From Galbibacter mesophilus (GTDB lineage Bacteria; Bacteroidota; Bacteroidia; Flavobacteriales; Flavobacteriaceae), in the NCBI RefSeq assembly GCF_023721415.1, contig NZ_JAMQVC010000001.1, positions 992,001-1,056,000 on the forward strand: 64,000 bases of DNA. Reading direction: 5' to 3'. The notes beneath the pieces are model-generated. The model saw only the letters and a program-made list of their open reading frames with translations, did no database searches and was not told where the DNA came from. The position numbers and the translations under genes were made by a program. Numbering within the stretch: the stretch's first letter is position 1; the number at the start of each line of letters is the position of its first letter. Of the stretch, positions 42,798-52,228 are shown in pieces.

Positions 42798-43745
42798 ATG
42801 CTAGAAGTTAAAAAGGTTTCTTTTCAATATGAAGAAACGCCCATTTTAAAAAACATCAACTTTACCCTTCAGAAAGGAGAACATCTATCCATAATTGGCG
42901 AAAGCGGTTCTGGGAAAAGTACGTTGCTCAAAATAATTTACGGACTTTATCATCTTGATAAAGGCAAGCTTTTTTGGGATAAAAAACCGATGTTGGGTCC
43001 AAATTACAACATCGTTCCGGGCGAACCTTTTATAAAATACGTTGCCCAAGATTATGATTTGATGCCATTTATAACGGTGGAAGAAAATATTGGGAAGTTT
43101 CTATCGAATTTCTATCCTAGGAAAAAGAAGAAAAGAATCGCGCAACTTTTGGAATTGGTAGAGATGGAATCATTTTCCAAAATCAAGCCAACCGACTTAA
43201 GTGGAGGGCAACAGCAACGGGTAGCCTTGGCGAAAGCGCTTGCAAAAGAGCCCGAATTATTACTGCTGGATGAACCTTTCAGTAACATCGATAATTTCAA
43301 AAAAAACAAATTACGTAGGGATATATTTCAATTTTTAAAAGATGAAAATATCGCCTGCATCACGGCAACCCATGACAATACGGATACATTGGCATATGCC
43401 GATAAAACTATGGTGTTAAAGGCTGGAAAATGCATCGCATTAGAAAAACCTGAAGCGCTTTATCAAGCACCGAAAAACAAATACATCGCGTCTTTGTTTG
43501 GAGAAGTTAATGAAATCCCTGAAAAACTTTTTGATAACTCCAGTGACTCTTCTAAAAAAATATTACTGTTTCCACATCAATTGAAAATTGTACAAGAGGA
43601 ATCTCCATTTAAACTTAAAGTGAAAGCATGTTATTTTCAAGGAACTCATTATTTAATTGAAGGAACGAGAGGTTCGAAATCGTATTTTGTGAATCATCAA
43701 AGTAGCATTGCTCCTTCCGAAGAGATTTTTGTTCAAAAAAGGTAA
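42798..43745 (+). CDS. ABC transporter ATP-binding protein with C-terminal TOBE-like domain
   Basis: ATPase of 315 residues. Walker A is GESGSGKST (34-42), the signature is LSGGQQQRVALAKALA and Walker B is ELLLLDEPF; the H-loop is THDNTDT. After about residue 240 comes a domain of about 75 residues with ILLFPHQLKIV and the final VNHQSSIAPSEEIFV, like the TOBE domain of PotA/FbpC-type importers. No permease or binding protein gene is adjacent, so its partner is elsewhere or it works in another complex. Confidence 0.85.
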   Translation: MLEVKKVSFQYEETPILKNINFTLQKGEHLSIIGESGSGKSTLLKIIYGLYHLDKGKLFWDKKPMLGPNYNIVPGEPFIKYVAQDYDLMPFITVEENIGKFLSNFYPRKKKKRIAQLLELVEMESFSKIKPTDLSGGQQQRVALAKALAKEPELLLLDEPFSNIDNFKKNKLRRDIFQFLKDENIACITATHDNTDTLAYADKTMVLKAGKCIALEKPEALYQAPKNKYIASLFGEVNEIPEKLFDNSSDSSKKILLFPHQLKIVQEESPFKLKVKACYFQGTHYLIEGTRGSKSYFVNHQSSIAPSEEIFVQKR

Positions 43746-43892
43746 CTTTTCATTGAAAATGAAGCATATTTCAGTAAAAAACATCACTTTCTGTTAAATC
43801 TTTGTGAACTTAGCGAATTTAGCACCGGATTTTTTTTGAGTCTATCGTAATTATTTCATCTTGCCTCTTCAGAAAACTAAAAAGAAATAATT

Positions 43893-44387
43893 ATGTTGAA
43901 AACAAGAAACTTAAAACTCATTTTTATATTTGTTGCACTTCTAGGAAGCCCCGCCATTTTTGCGCAGGTGCAAGCTCCTGTTCAGGCGTCGCCAGCAGCA
44001 GCTGAAAACGTTTCTGATGCCGACTTACAAAAATTTGCGGAAGCATATATTGGTATTCAGCAGGAAAATCAAAAAGCTCAGCAACAAATGGCTGCAAAAA
44101 TTGAAGAAAGCGGTTTGGAGTTAAACAGATTCAATGAGATTCACAAAGCTTCTATGGATCCAAACACCGAAGTGGAAGCCACAGACGACGAATTGGCAAA
44201 ACACAAAGCAGCCGTTGGCGAATTGGAAAAAATGCAACCGGCACTGGAAGCCAAAATGCAAGGAATTATTAAAGATTCTGGACTTACCATGGAGAAATAC
44301 CAAGCGGTAGCCATGAGTATACAGTCTAACAAAGACTTACAGCAAAAACTACAGGGCATTTTAATGAAAATGACTCAACAAGGATAA
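43893..44387 (+). CDS. DUF4168 exported helical protein
   Basis: Exported protein of 164 residues with signal peptide (LKLIFIFVALLGSPAIFAQ) and a mature part rich in glutamine, alanine and lysine: SDADLQKFAEAYIGIQQENQKAQQQM, then MEKYQAVAMSIQSNKDLQQ. This fits DUF4168, a family of periplasmic helical proteins of unknown function. A hairpin follows within 60 bases. Confidence 0.8.
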   Translation: MLKTRNLKLIFIFVALLGSPAIFAQVQAPVQASPAAAENVSDADLQKFAEAYIGIQQENQKAQQQMAAKIEESGLELNRFNEIHKASMDPNTEVEATDDELAKHKAAVGELEKMQPALEAKMQGIIKDSGLTMEKYQAVAMSIQSNKDLQQKLQGILMKMTQQG

Positions 44388-44402
44388 TTACCAAAGTCAG
44401 TT

Positions 44403-44440
44403 AGGGCTTGTCGGAACCTATTTTTAGTTTGACAAGCCCT
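44403..44440 (+). terminator. Possible terminator after the DUF4168 gene
   Basis: Ten-bp stem AGGGCTTGTC (44403-44412) with GACAAGCCCT (44431-44440) around an 18-base loop. The T run after it is weak (TACTTTACC), so efficiency is uncertain. Confidence 0.5.
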
Positions 44441-44530
44441 TACTTTACCTAAATTTTGACGCCTCAAAAAACCGGTGAGGTTTATTTTGGCATCAATTTT
44501 GAAATCGTATCTTTAATTAAACAAAGAAAA

Positions 44531-45034
44531 ATGATGCGATTAATAAATATACTTTTGGGAACGGTGGTAATCTTAGGTTTTTCCCAATGTGGTTCTTCAC
44601 AAAAACTTACCGAAAACGCTCCTTTTCAATTGGGAGAAGTAAAAAGCGAACCGTGGACAGCTGGTGATAACAAGGAAGCAACAGGGGAAAACATTTATAT
44701 ACCTGTTCCGGAAGAAAACGGCGCCACTTTAGACAGCTTATACTACAAAAACCAGGCAGTAAAACTAGAGCGTATTAAAAAAGACGATTACTTGGTCTAT
44801 ATTGGTCGCTTTCCATTTTTTAATACTCCGCCGGATATGATTATGCATGCGGACCCAAAAAAGGAATTTGGGAACAAACCGCCAAAAACCAATGCTAAAA
44901 ACCCTTTTGAGCTTTCAGAAAATGAAGCCGTGGTAAGTTATACTGTGGATGGCAAAACCAATTATTATAAAATTGAAGGAATTTCGCCTTCAACACCCAT
45001 TCATTATCGTGATATCCCCACGCTAAAAAACTGA
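44531..45034 (+). CDS. Hypothetical lipoprotein
   Basis: Lipoprotein of 167 residues from the ATG at 44531, with signal peptide and lipobox ending FSQC. The mature part contains SEPWTAGDNKEATGENIYIPV and NPFELSENEAVVSYTVDGKTNYY. I do not recognise a family. The start at 44456 is a TTG and would add a charged tail before the signal peptide, which is unlikely. It precedes the flippase gene by 61 bp. Confidence 0.65.
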   Translation: MMRLINILLGTVVILGFSQCGSSQKLTENAPFQLGEVKSEPWTAGDNKEATGENIYIPVPEENGATLDSLYYKNQAVKLERIKKDDYLVYIGRFPFFNTPPDMIMHADPKKEFGNKPPKTNAKNPFELSENEAVVSYTVDGKTNYYKIEGISPSTPIHYRDIPTLKN

Positions 45035-45095
45035 GCGCTTCTTTTTGATGCGTCTTTATAAATCGATACTTTTAGCACTTCAATAGAGAATTTAA

Positions 45096-46568
45096 TTGGG
45101 AGCGCTTAAAAAACTATTTAAACATACATTTATTTATGGCTTGGCAACGGTTTTACCCCGATTGCTGAGCTTTATTTTAATGCCCCTGTACACCGACCAA
45201 TTACCAACGGAGGATTATGGGGTGTATGCTTCGCTTTATGTGTATCTTATTTTGGGGAATGTAATGCTTTCCTACGGAATGGAAACAGCCTTCTTTAGGT
45301 TTATGAACAAAAGCGAACGAAAGGCCGAAGTACAATCCACTGCACTTACTTCACTATTTATCAGCTCAGGAATATTTCTAATTGTTTCTTTTTTACTGAA
45401 AGACAATATCGCGTCTTTTTTACAATTCAATCCCGATTACATTGGCTATGCTATTCTCATTTTGTTTTTTGATGCGCTCTGCGTTATCCCTTTCGCTTGG
45501 CTACGCAACAATGAAATGCCAATAAAATATTCCTTTGTGAGGATTTCATCTGTAGTTGTAATGCTAGGTTTAAACGTATTTTTCTTTTTAGCACTGCCAA
45601 AATTAACTACGGAAGGGACTTCTGTTTTCAATTCAATGGTTTTTGATAATAAAGTGCATTATATTTTTATCTCCAATGTGCTGGCCAGTTTCTTCGGATT
45701 ATTACTCATCCTCCCCTTGTATTTTAGAATCCGTTTGAAAATTGATTTTTTCATTTGGAAAAAAATGTTCCGCTACGCATTGCCAGTAATGATTGCTGGA
45801 ATTGCCTTTTCCATCAACGAGGGATTCGACAAAATTATGCTGAAATATCTCTTGCCCGAAAATATCGCTGAAGAAACCGTGGGTATTTATGCTGCGTGTT
45901 ACAAACTTGGCGCTTTTATGACGCTTTTTATAACAGCTTTTAAATTGGGTGTGGAACCATTTTTTTTCAGCAATGCCAATAAAAAAAATGCCAAGGAAAT
46001 CTATGCCGATACTACCCTGTACTTTACCATTTTCGGTTCGTTTATCTTTTTGTTTGTAGTTGTTTACGCAGATATTTTCAAAAGATTGCTCATCCACAAT
46101 TCTGAATATTGGGAAGCGCTCTGGATAGTTCCTTTTATTCTGTTAGCTAACTTATGCCTTGGAATTTACCACAATCTTTCAGTTTGGTACAAAATCACAG
46201 ACCGCACTCATTTTGGTGCTTATATTTCCGTTTTTGGTGCTATAATCACACTTGCCCTAAACTTTATTCTCATCCCTATATTAACTTACAAAGGTTCAGC
46301 AATTGCTACCTTGGTTGCTTACAGCAGTATGATGCTGATTTCGTTTTATTTCGGACAAAAAAAACATCCAATCCCATACAATCTTAAAAAAATAGGAAGC
46401 TATCTAGGCGTTTCTATCCTCTTTGTGGTGGTTTCTTTTTACATTTTTGATAGGAATTTACTTATAGGAACCCTTTTACTTTTAGTATTTTTGATGCTAA
46501 TCTACCGATTGGAAAATAAAGAGCTAAAAAAAATGTTTTCATCTATAGCACTAAAGAATAAAAAATGA
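45096..46568 (+). CDS. Lipopolysaccharide/oligosaccharide flippase (MATE-type)
   Basis: Polytopic membrane protein of 490 residues with about 14 hydrophobic helices, opening [20 protein letters not shown] and [17 protein letters not shown] as in Wzx-like lipid-linked oligosaccharide flippases. The charged loops [20 protein letters not shown] and [23 protein letters not shown] match the family core. The start codon is TTG at 45096, supported by the conserved N-terminus and the lack of an ATG before residue 28. Dut overlaps the stop by four bases. Confidence 0.87.
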   Translation: MGALKKLFKHTFIYGLATVLPRLLSFILMPLYTDQLPTEDYGVYASLYVYLILGNVMLSYGMETAFFRFMNKSERKAEVQSTALTSLFISSGIFLIVSFLLKDNIASFLQFNPDYIGYAILILFFDALCVIPFAWLRNNEMPIKYSFVRISSVVVMLGLNVFFFLALPKLTTEGTSVFNSMVFDNKVHYIFISNVLASFFGLLLILPLYFRIRLKIDFFIWKKMFRYALPVMIAGIAFSINEGFDKIMLKYLLPENIAEETVGIYAACYKLGAFMTLFITAFKLGVEPFFFSNANKKNAKEIYADTTLYFTIFGSFIFLFVVVYADIFKRLLIHNSEYWEALWIVPFILLANLCLGIYHNLSVWYKITDRTHFGAYISVFGAIITLALNFILIPILTYKGSAIATLVAYSSMMLISFYFGQKKHPIPYNLKKIGSYLGVSILFVVVSFYIFDRNLLIGTLLLLVFLMLIYRLENKELKKMFSSIALKNKK

Positions 46569-46999
46569 CAGTAAAAATTGTAAATAAATCGAATCATCCA
46601 TTGCCCAATTACGAAACCATTGCGTCTGCGGGAATGGACATACGTGCAAATATTGATGCGCCAATAGTACTTAAACCGTTGGAAAGGGCGATTGTGAAAA
46701 CAGGTTTGTTCATTGAACTTCCTGTTGGAGCAGAAGCGCAAGTAAGACCACGTAGCGGTTTGGCCGCCAAAAAAGGAATTACTGTTTTAAATGCGCCCGG
46801 AACCATCGATGCAGACTATCGCGGGGAAATAGGCGTTATTCTAGTAAATCTTTCCAATGAAGATTTTACCATTGAAAACGGTGAGCGCATTGCACAATTG
46901 GTAATCGCACGTCATGAACACATCTCTTGGACAGAAGTCAGTGAACTTTCTGAAACCACAAGAGGCGCTGGAGGATTTGGAAGTACTGGAGTGAAGTAA
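46565..46999 (+). CDS. dut: Deoxyuridine 5'-triphosphate nucleotidohydrolase
   Basis: dUTPase of 144 residues, lowering dUTP and supplying dUMP. All five motifs are visible: AGMDIRA (1), [11 protein letters not shown] (2), [18 protein letters not shown] (3), GERIAQLVI (4) and [10 protein letters not shown] (5, the P-loop-like end). Homotrimer expected. Overlaps the flippase stop by four bases (ATGA), so it is translated with it. Confidence 0.96.
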   Translation: MTVKIVNKSNHPLPNYETIASAGMDIRANIDAPIVLKPLERAIVKTGLFIELPVGAEAQVRPRSGLAAKKGITVLNAPGTIDADYRGEIGVILVNLSNEDFTIENGERIAQLVIARHEHISWTEVSELSETTRGAGGFGSTGVK

Positions 47000-47317
47000 C
47001 AACTAACCCCTCTTTATCTCCCCTAAGGGGAGAATCTATAGAAGGAAAAGAATAAATAAATTAACTAATAAAATAGGCTGTCTAAAATAGATAAAGACAC
47101 TTTAGTATGTCAGCCTGTCCCGAAGCTTCGGGAGTCGAAGGCTTTTGCATTCAAAACAATTTTAACTTCGATAAGCTCAGTTTGGCAACTGTTACTTACT
47201 TTTTTAGACATCTGCTCAGAAAGACAACATTGACTTAAAGCGTCATTAAAAAGTATAAAAATTCCTGCCCACACAGGAAACAAGTTTAACCATAAAAAGA
47301 TACCCGCCTTCGCGGGC
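47000..47317. other. Spacer with four hairpins and a worn short repeat
   Basis: Intergenic stretch of 318 bp between dut and the nucleotidyltransferase. It holds a 7-bp CTCCCCT/AGGGGAG hairpin (47018-47032), a 14-bp CCCGAAGCTTCGGG palindrome (47119-47132) nested inside an AGCCT/AGGCT stem (47112-47143), a TTCCTG/CAGGAA hairpin (47262-47279), a CCCGC/GCGGG hairpin (47303-47316) and a decayed copy of the TTCGA-GCTCA motif near 47165. No gene is seen. Confidence 0.7.
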
Positions 47318-47323
47318 ATGAAG

Positions 47324-48334
47324 ATGAAAATAATCGTACCAATGGCTGGACGAGGTTCCAGACTTAGACCACACACGTTAACAATACCAAAACCGTTAAT
47401 TCCTATTGCAGGCAAACCGATTGTTCAACGTTTGGTGGAAGATATAGCCAAAGTATTGGACCAAGAAATTGAAGAAATTGCTTTTATCATAAAAGACGAT
47501 TTTGGAACAGAAATAGAAGCAAAACTCAACGAAATAGCTGCTAGCTTAAACGCGAAAGGAACCATCTATTACCAAGATAAGCCGTTAGGAACTGGGCATG
47601 CCATTATGTGCGCCAAAGAATCACTTTCAGGGCCTTGCGTAATTGCCTATGCGGACACTCTTTTTAAAGCCGATTTTAACTTGGATGCTTCTGCTGATAG
47701 CGTTATTTGGGTGAAACAAGTAGACAAGCCCGAAGCGTACGGAGTAGTAGAATTGAACGAAGAAAAGAATATCTCCGGATTGGTTGAAAAGCCACAGGAG
47801 TTTGTATCGGATTTGGCGGTTATTGGGATTTACTACTTTAAAGAGGGCGAGCAACTAAAAGCGGAGCTACAAAAAGTGTTGGATGCCAATATTATCCACG
47901 GAGGTGAATATCAAATTAACGATGGTATTAAAGCCATGATGGCGCAAGGCAAAAAGTTTGTGCCTGGAAAGGTGGACGAATGGATGGACTGCGGAAATAA
48001 AAACGTTACGGTGGAAACCAATGGAAGAATGCTTCAGTTTTTACACGCAGATGGGGAAAATTTGGTTTCTTCCGAAGTAAAAAAAGAAAATTCAGAAATA
48101 ATCCAACCCTGCTATATCGGAAAAAATGTAGTGCTTAAAAATGCGAAAATTGGACCCAATGTTTCCATCGGTGATGGCACAGTGGTGGAAAATGCAACTA
48201 TTAAAAATAGCTTAATTCAAACACAAGCTGTTGTAAAAAATGCTAATTTGGATAATGCTATGATTGGAAACTTTGCCAAATTCGATGGTAATTTTACCGA
48301 TGTGAGCATTGGCGATTATTCCGTTTTGGAATAA
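47324..48334 (+). CDS. Sugar-phosphate nucleotidyltransferase with beta-helix tail
   Basis: Nucleotidyltransferase of 336 residues. The N-terminal loop PMAGRGSRLRPHTLTIPKP and the downstream GKPIVQRLVED form the nucleotide-binding site, as in RmlA-type glucose-1-phosphate thymidylyltransferases. Sugar-binding residues lie in DAYADTL-like and WVKQVDKPEAYGVV stretches. Residues from about 240 are a left-handed beta-helix (NVVLKNAKIGPNVSIGDGT). The second in-frame ATG at 47324 is preferred, since the first (47318) sits directly against a hairpin. Sugar donor product is not certain. Confidence 0.87.
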   Translation: MKIIVPMAGRGSRLRPHTLTIPKPLIPIAGKPIVQRLVEDIAKVLDQEIEEIAFIIKDDFGTEIEAKLNEIAASLNAKGTIYYQDKPLGTGHAIMCAKESLSGPCVIAYADTLFKADFNLDASADSVIWVKQVDKPEAYGVVELNEEKNISGLVEKPQEFVSDLAVIGIYYFKEGEQLKAELQKVLDANIIHGGEYQINDGIKAMMAQGKKFVPGKVDEWMDCGNKNVTVETNGRMLQFLHADGENLVSSEVKKENSEIIQPCYIGKNVVLKNAKIGPNVSIGDGTVVENATIKNSLIQTQAVVKNANLDNAMIGNFAKFDGNFTDVSIGDYSVLE

Positions 48335-48363
48335 AGGAAATCACTCTATTTTTCAAATAATAA

Positions 48364-49308
48364 ATGCTAAAAAAAGGTTTCATAAAAGCAGTTTTTCTTG
48401 GGGTTCTAGCAATCTCACCACTTGCTATTGCTCAAGAAATCCCTTCCGAAACCGATGCAGATATTTCGCATGAAGAAAATAACGATGCCTTTCAGGAGTA
48501 CTTTTACGAATCTTTGAAACAAAAAGGCATTGAAAACTATGATAAAGCGGTTTCTGCTCTTTTGGAATGTAAATTATTGCAGCCTGAAAATGAAGTGATT
48601 GATTATGAGTTGGGCCTTAATTACATGTACCAAAGAAAATATGTTGAAGCACAACCTTATTTGGAAACAGCCGTTGAGGCAGATACTGAAAATAAATGGT
48701 ATTTAGATGCCTTACTGGATTGCTTTAAAGCACAGCAAAACATAGAAAAAGCTATTGAAATTGCTGAAAAATTAGCGCAGAAGAATCCGCAATATTACAG
48801 CATGCTTACCAATTTGTACATAGAAAAACCTGATTACAAAAAGGCGTTAGCTGTTCTTGAAATAATGGAAAACAAGGGAATTGATAAAGCTTTTGTGGTA
48901 CAGAGCAAATCAAAAATTGGGATGATGCAAAATTTACAGGCCTTGAAAAGCGAATCAGGGGATAAATTTGAAGAAAATGCCTCGGTTAACAATCCAGTTG
49001 AAGATTACAAAAACCAGATTCTCAAACAACAAGAACGCACCGATTATAATGAGATGCTGGCAGTAAGCAGTGAAGCTTTAGACAATTATCCTACGCAGCC
49101 TGAATTTTATTATTTAAAAGGAGTTGCCCTTAACAAGCTTCAAAAGTTTAAAATGGCCACTGAAGTATTGGAAGAAGGACTTATCTATCTTTTGGATGAC
49201 AAACAGCTTCAGAAGGATCTGTATAAAGAAATGGTTGTTGCATACAATGGGTTAAACAATGCTGAAAAAGCTAAAGAATTTCAGCAAAAAATAAATGAAA
49301 ACAATTAA
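48364..49308 (+). CDS. Exported tetratricopeptide-repeat protein
   Basis: TPR protein of 314 residues with an N-terminal signal peptide (KKGFIKAVFLGVLAISPLAIA). At least five 34-residue repeats are visible, for example NYDKAVSALLECKLLQPENEV, KYVEAQPYLETAVEADTENK, KAIEIAEKLAQKNPQYYSML and QKFKMATEVLEEGLIYLLDD. It probably scaffolds a periplasmic complex. It lies between the nucleotidyltransferase and the DUF4292 lipoprotein, in a cluster that looks like envelope assembly. Confidence 0.83.
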   Translation: MLKKGFIKAVFLGVLAISPLAIAQEIPSETDADISHEENNDAFQEYFYESLKQKGIENYDKAVSALLECKLLQPENEVIDYELGLNYMYQRKYVEAQPYLETAVEADTENKWYLDALLDCFKAQQNIEKAIEIAEKLAQKNPQYYSMLTNLYIEKPDYKKALAVLEIMENKGIDKAFVVQSKSKIGMMQNLQALKSESGDKFEENASVNNPVEDYKNQILKQQERTDYNEMLAVSSEALDNYPTQPEFYYLKGVALNKLQKFKMATEVLEEGLIYLLDDKQLQKDLYKEMVVAYNGLNNAEKAKEFQQKINENN

Positions 49309-49323
49309 AAATTAGTGTTGTTA

Positions 49324-50106
49324 ATGAAGATGATCAGAAAAAAAATATCCATAGCTTTTGTAGTATCTTTTGCGATTTTACTTAATTCCTGTGGATCTAA
49401 AAATGTGTTGGGTGAGGGTGAATTAAAAAGCGATCTTTCTTCAAAAAATATCATAGCAAACCACTATAAAAACGAACTTGATTTTGAAACCTTAACGGGA
49501 CGTATTAAAATTGATTATTCTGATGGGGAGAACTCGCAAGGTGTTACCGTAAGTATCCGAATGAAAAAGGATGAAGCTATTTGGATTAGCGCACCTCTTT
49601 CTGTGGTAAAAGCATTAATAACACCCGACCGCGTGAGTTTTTACAACAAGCTGGATAATACTTATTTTGATGGGGATTTTTCTTATTTGAATAACCTCCT
49701 GGGAGCCGATTTAAATTTTGAAATGGTACAAAATCTCCTTTTGGGACAAGCCGTTTTTAATCTGAAAGAGCAACCGTATTACGCTGCTTCGGTAGCCAAC
49801 AAATATCAGTTAAAACCTGAAAAACAATCGGAACTATTTAAAACATTATTTCTTTTAGAACCCACTCATTTTAAAATGGATTTGCAGCAAATTTCGCAGC
49901 CAATAGAAAACCGTTTGTTGAGTATTGAATACAAAAATTACCAAGAAGTAGATGGTAAAGTTCTTCCAAATGAAATACAGATATTGGCGCTGGATGCCGA
50001 CCATAAAAATCAAATTGATATTGAATATAATAGTGTCGTTTTCGATCGGGAAGTTTCTTTTCCTTACAGCATTCCAAGCGGATTTAAACAAGTAGAAATT
50101 GAATAA
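49324..50106 (+). CDS. DUF4292 lipoprotein
   Basis: Lipoprotein of 260 residues from the ATG at 49324; the GTG at 49315 gives no better signal. Lipobox ends NSC near residue 21. The mature part matches DUF4292: RIKIDYSDGENSQGVTVSIRMKKDEAIWISAP, TPDRVSFYNKLDNTYFDGDF and FKMDLQQISQPIENRLLSIEY. Related to LolB-like outer-membrane lipoproteins in fold; function unknown. The EnvC-like gene begins just after its stop. Confidence 0.8.
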   Translation: MKMIRKKISIAFVVSFAILLNSCGSKNVLGEGELKSDLSSKNIIANHYKNELDFETLTGRIKIDYSDGENSQGVTVSIRMKKDEAIWISAPLSVVKALITPDRVSFYNKLDNTYFDGDFSYLNNLLGADLNFEMVQNLLLGQAVFNLKEQPYYAASVANKYQLKPEKQSELFKTLFLLEPTHFKMDLQQISQPIENRLLSIEYKNYQEVDGKVLPNEIQILALDADHKNQIDIEYNSVVFDREVSFPYSIPSGFKQVEIE

Positions 50107-50107
50107 T

Positions 50108-51355
50108 ATGACGGTAAATAATTTCTTCTTTCGTTTGTTTTTACTTGCCTTTTTATCGGTAGGCAGCATTTATGCCCAAAGCGATGAACAAAAAGAGCTA
50201 GAAGCCCGTAAATTACGTTTACAAGAAGAAATTCAACAGTTCAACACCCTGTTATCGCAGAAAAGACGGGAAAAAACAGATGTTTTGGAAGATGTGGAAG
50301 ATTTAAATCAGAAAATCCGCATCCGCAAAGAGCTTATTAAGGTTACCAACGAGCAAACCAATTTAATTAGCCGTCAAATAAACAACAACATCAACAAAAT
50401 TTCCAAATTGCGGGATGACCTGAAAGAATTGAAAAGTGATTATGCTGAAATGATTCGGAAATCCTATAAAAGCAAATCACAGCAAAGCAGATTGATGTTC
50501 TTATTGTCTTCAGAAGACTTTTTACAGGCCTACAAGCGCATTCAGTATATGAAACAATATACAAACCATAGGAAAGAACAGGCGGCGGAAATTCAGTCTA
50601 AAACAACGCAACTTCAAGAGTTAAACAACGGCTTGGTAACCCAACGAAAAGACAAAGAAAATTTAATTGCTGAAAACCGAAAAGAACAAGCCTCGCTAGA
50701 AAGGGAAATGGAAAATCAACGAGGTTTGATTGCCAGTATAAAAGAAAAAGAATCGCAATATGCTGCACAAATACGTGAAAAGCAAAAGCAAGCTGATGCC
50801 ATTGATAGACAAATCGATAAAATAATTCGGGATGCTATTGCAAAGGCGAATGCTGCCAACAAGGAAACAACGAAGGAAAGCCGCGAAAGCGCCACGAAAT
50901 CATCCAATTTTGCCTTGACAGCAGAAGCAAAACTTGTAGACACCGATTTTAAAGCCAATAAAGGGAAATTACCTTGGCCCGTTGAAAAAGGCGTTGTAAA
51001 AATGCGGTATGGAAAACAGCCGCATCCAGTGGTAAAATCGGTTACGATACAAAGTAATGGTGTGAGAATTGCAACAGAAAATGGTGCGCAGGCTCGTGCC
51101 ATCTATCGTGGAAAAGTATTAGCTGTGCAAGCCATAAAAGGCGGAAATAAAGCTGTTCTCATCCAACATGGTAATTACATTTCGGTTTACAATAACTTAG
51201 GAAAAGTGTATGTAAAAGAAGGAGAAAAGGTGACCACCAAACAAGAAATCGGTGAAGTTTTTACGAGTCCGAGTGACAACGAGACCGTTTTAAAATTCAT
51301 GATTTACGACAACAACCATACCGACAATCCTGCCAATTGGATTTATAGAATGTAA
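50108..51355 (+). CDS. EnvC-like murein hydrolase activator (coiled coil plus LytM)
   Basis: Exported protein of 415 residues: signal peptide, then coiled coils to about residue 260 with long Lys/Gln/Glu heptads (KLRDDLKELKSDYAEMIRK, RKEQASLEREMENQ), then a LytM/M23 domain from about 290. The domain lacks the histidines and aspartate of active M23 peptidases: the HxxxD and HxH positions read VTIQSNGVRI and IQHGNYISVYNNL. Such degenerate LytM proteins activate amidases in septal splitting, as EnvC does. It follows the DUF4292 gene with one base between them. Confidence 0.88.
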   Translation: MTVNNFFFRLFLLAFLSVGSIYAQSDEQKELEARKLRLQEEIQQFNTLLSQKRREKTDVLEDVEDLNQKIRIRKELIKVTNEQTNLISRQINNNINKISKLRDDLKELKSDYAEMIRKSYKSKSQQSRLMFLLSSEDFLQAYKRIQYMKQYTNHRKEQAAEIQSKTTQLQELNNGLVTQRKDKENLIAENRKEQASLEREMENQRGLIASIKEKESQYAAQIREKQKQADAIDRQIDKIIRDAIAKANAANKETTKESRESATKSSNFALTAEAKLVDTDFKANKGKLPWPVEKGVVKMRYGKQPHPVVKSVTIQSNGVRIATENGAQARAIYRGKVLAVQAIKGGNKAVLIQHGNYISVYNNLGKVYVKEGEKVTTKQEIGEVFTSPSDNETVLKFMIYDNNHTDNPANWIYRM

Positions 51356-51517
51356 TAATGTGCAGGAAGTTGGATGCTTGAGGCATCAAAAACTAAAACA
51401 TTAAAAGTTTTTCTTCGTAAGCCTTAGTTTATTCTAAATATCACTTCGTGAGTAAAATGTAAAACTAATTTAATATAGTCTCGCGCAACTTTCAGGTTTC
51501 TGATGTATCTTTCTAAT

Positions 51518-52228
51518 ATGAAATACAAAGGAGCGCTACTATTACTGCTAGGTATACTTTTTTCCTGCGAAATCGATTTTGAAGATAATACCCGACTTTA
51601 TTTTGAATCGACAGTTGTAGATCAAAGCGGCGTTCCAGTATCAGGGATACCTTTTGAAATTGGGGTTTCTTCTAGAGTTATATATTTTACCGATTCGGAA
51701 ATCGTAGGTACTGGCGAAAGCACCAAAACTGGAAAAATAGCATTTCCTTTTCTCAAACCGTTGTCAGAACTACCCTTTACGGTTAGCATCAATAATTATT
51801 CTCGGCTTCCAAAGGATGCCAATGTAGAAGCAAATTATGGCGGCGTACTTTTGGCAGACATTCCTCAGGACATGATTCAAAACTACGCCCTAAGATTGGA
51901 TCCCATTCAGATTAATAAACTAACATCCTTTCAATTGCAATTAAATCGCAATACCCAAAATCTAGACACCCTTAACTGGAGTGTAACCTATAGCAATCCA
52001 AATATTGTTGTTGATTTTTCTGAAGGAGTAGGACCATACTACCAAGAACAAGTATCAATTGGAGGGCTGTTTTTACCTTCGGATGAACAGGAATCCATTA
52101 ACATCAGGATTCCGGAAAGTTCTCTGGTTGTTTTTAAATATAAAATTAGGAATGAACAGGTTTTGGACAGCGCAACGACAGAAATTGAAATAGAAAAACA
52201 AGATAAAACCTATGAATTCAGTTATTAA
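51518..52228 (+). CDS. Hypothetical lipoprotein with carboxypeptidase-regulatory-like opening
   Basis: Lipoprotein of 236 residues from the ATG at 51518, with lipobox ending ILFSC. The first part of the mature protein, TRLYFESTVVDQSGVPVSGIPFEIG, reads as a small beta-sandwich found in regulatory domains of Bacteroidota surface proteins. The rest is beta-rich with no catalytic motif. It overlaps the next gene by 17 bases, and that gene encodes an exported barrel, so the two may form an outer-membrane pair. Confidence 0.65.
   Translation: MKYKGALLLLLGILFSCEIDFEDNTRLYFESTVVDQSGVPVSGIPFEIGVSSRVIYFTDSEIVGTGESTKTGKIAFPFLKPLSELPFTVSINNYSRLPKDANVEANYGGVLLADIPQDMIQNYALRLDPIQINKLTSFQLQLNRNTQNLDTLNWSVTYSNPNIVVDFSEGVGPYYQEQVSIGGLFLPSDEQESINIRIPESSLVVFKYKIRNEQVLDSATTEIEIEKQDKTYEFSY

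Noticed and set aside
46565-47324. Riboswitch between dut and the nucleotidyltransferase
   Set aside because: The hairpins there are short, GC-rich repeat-type palindromes with no conserved ligand-binding core I can recognise.
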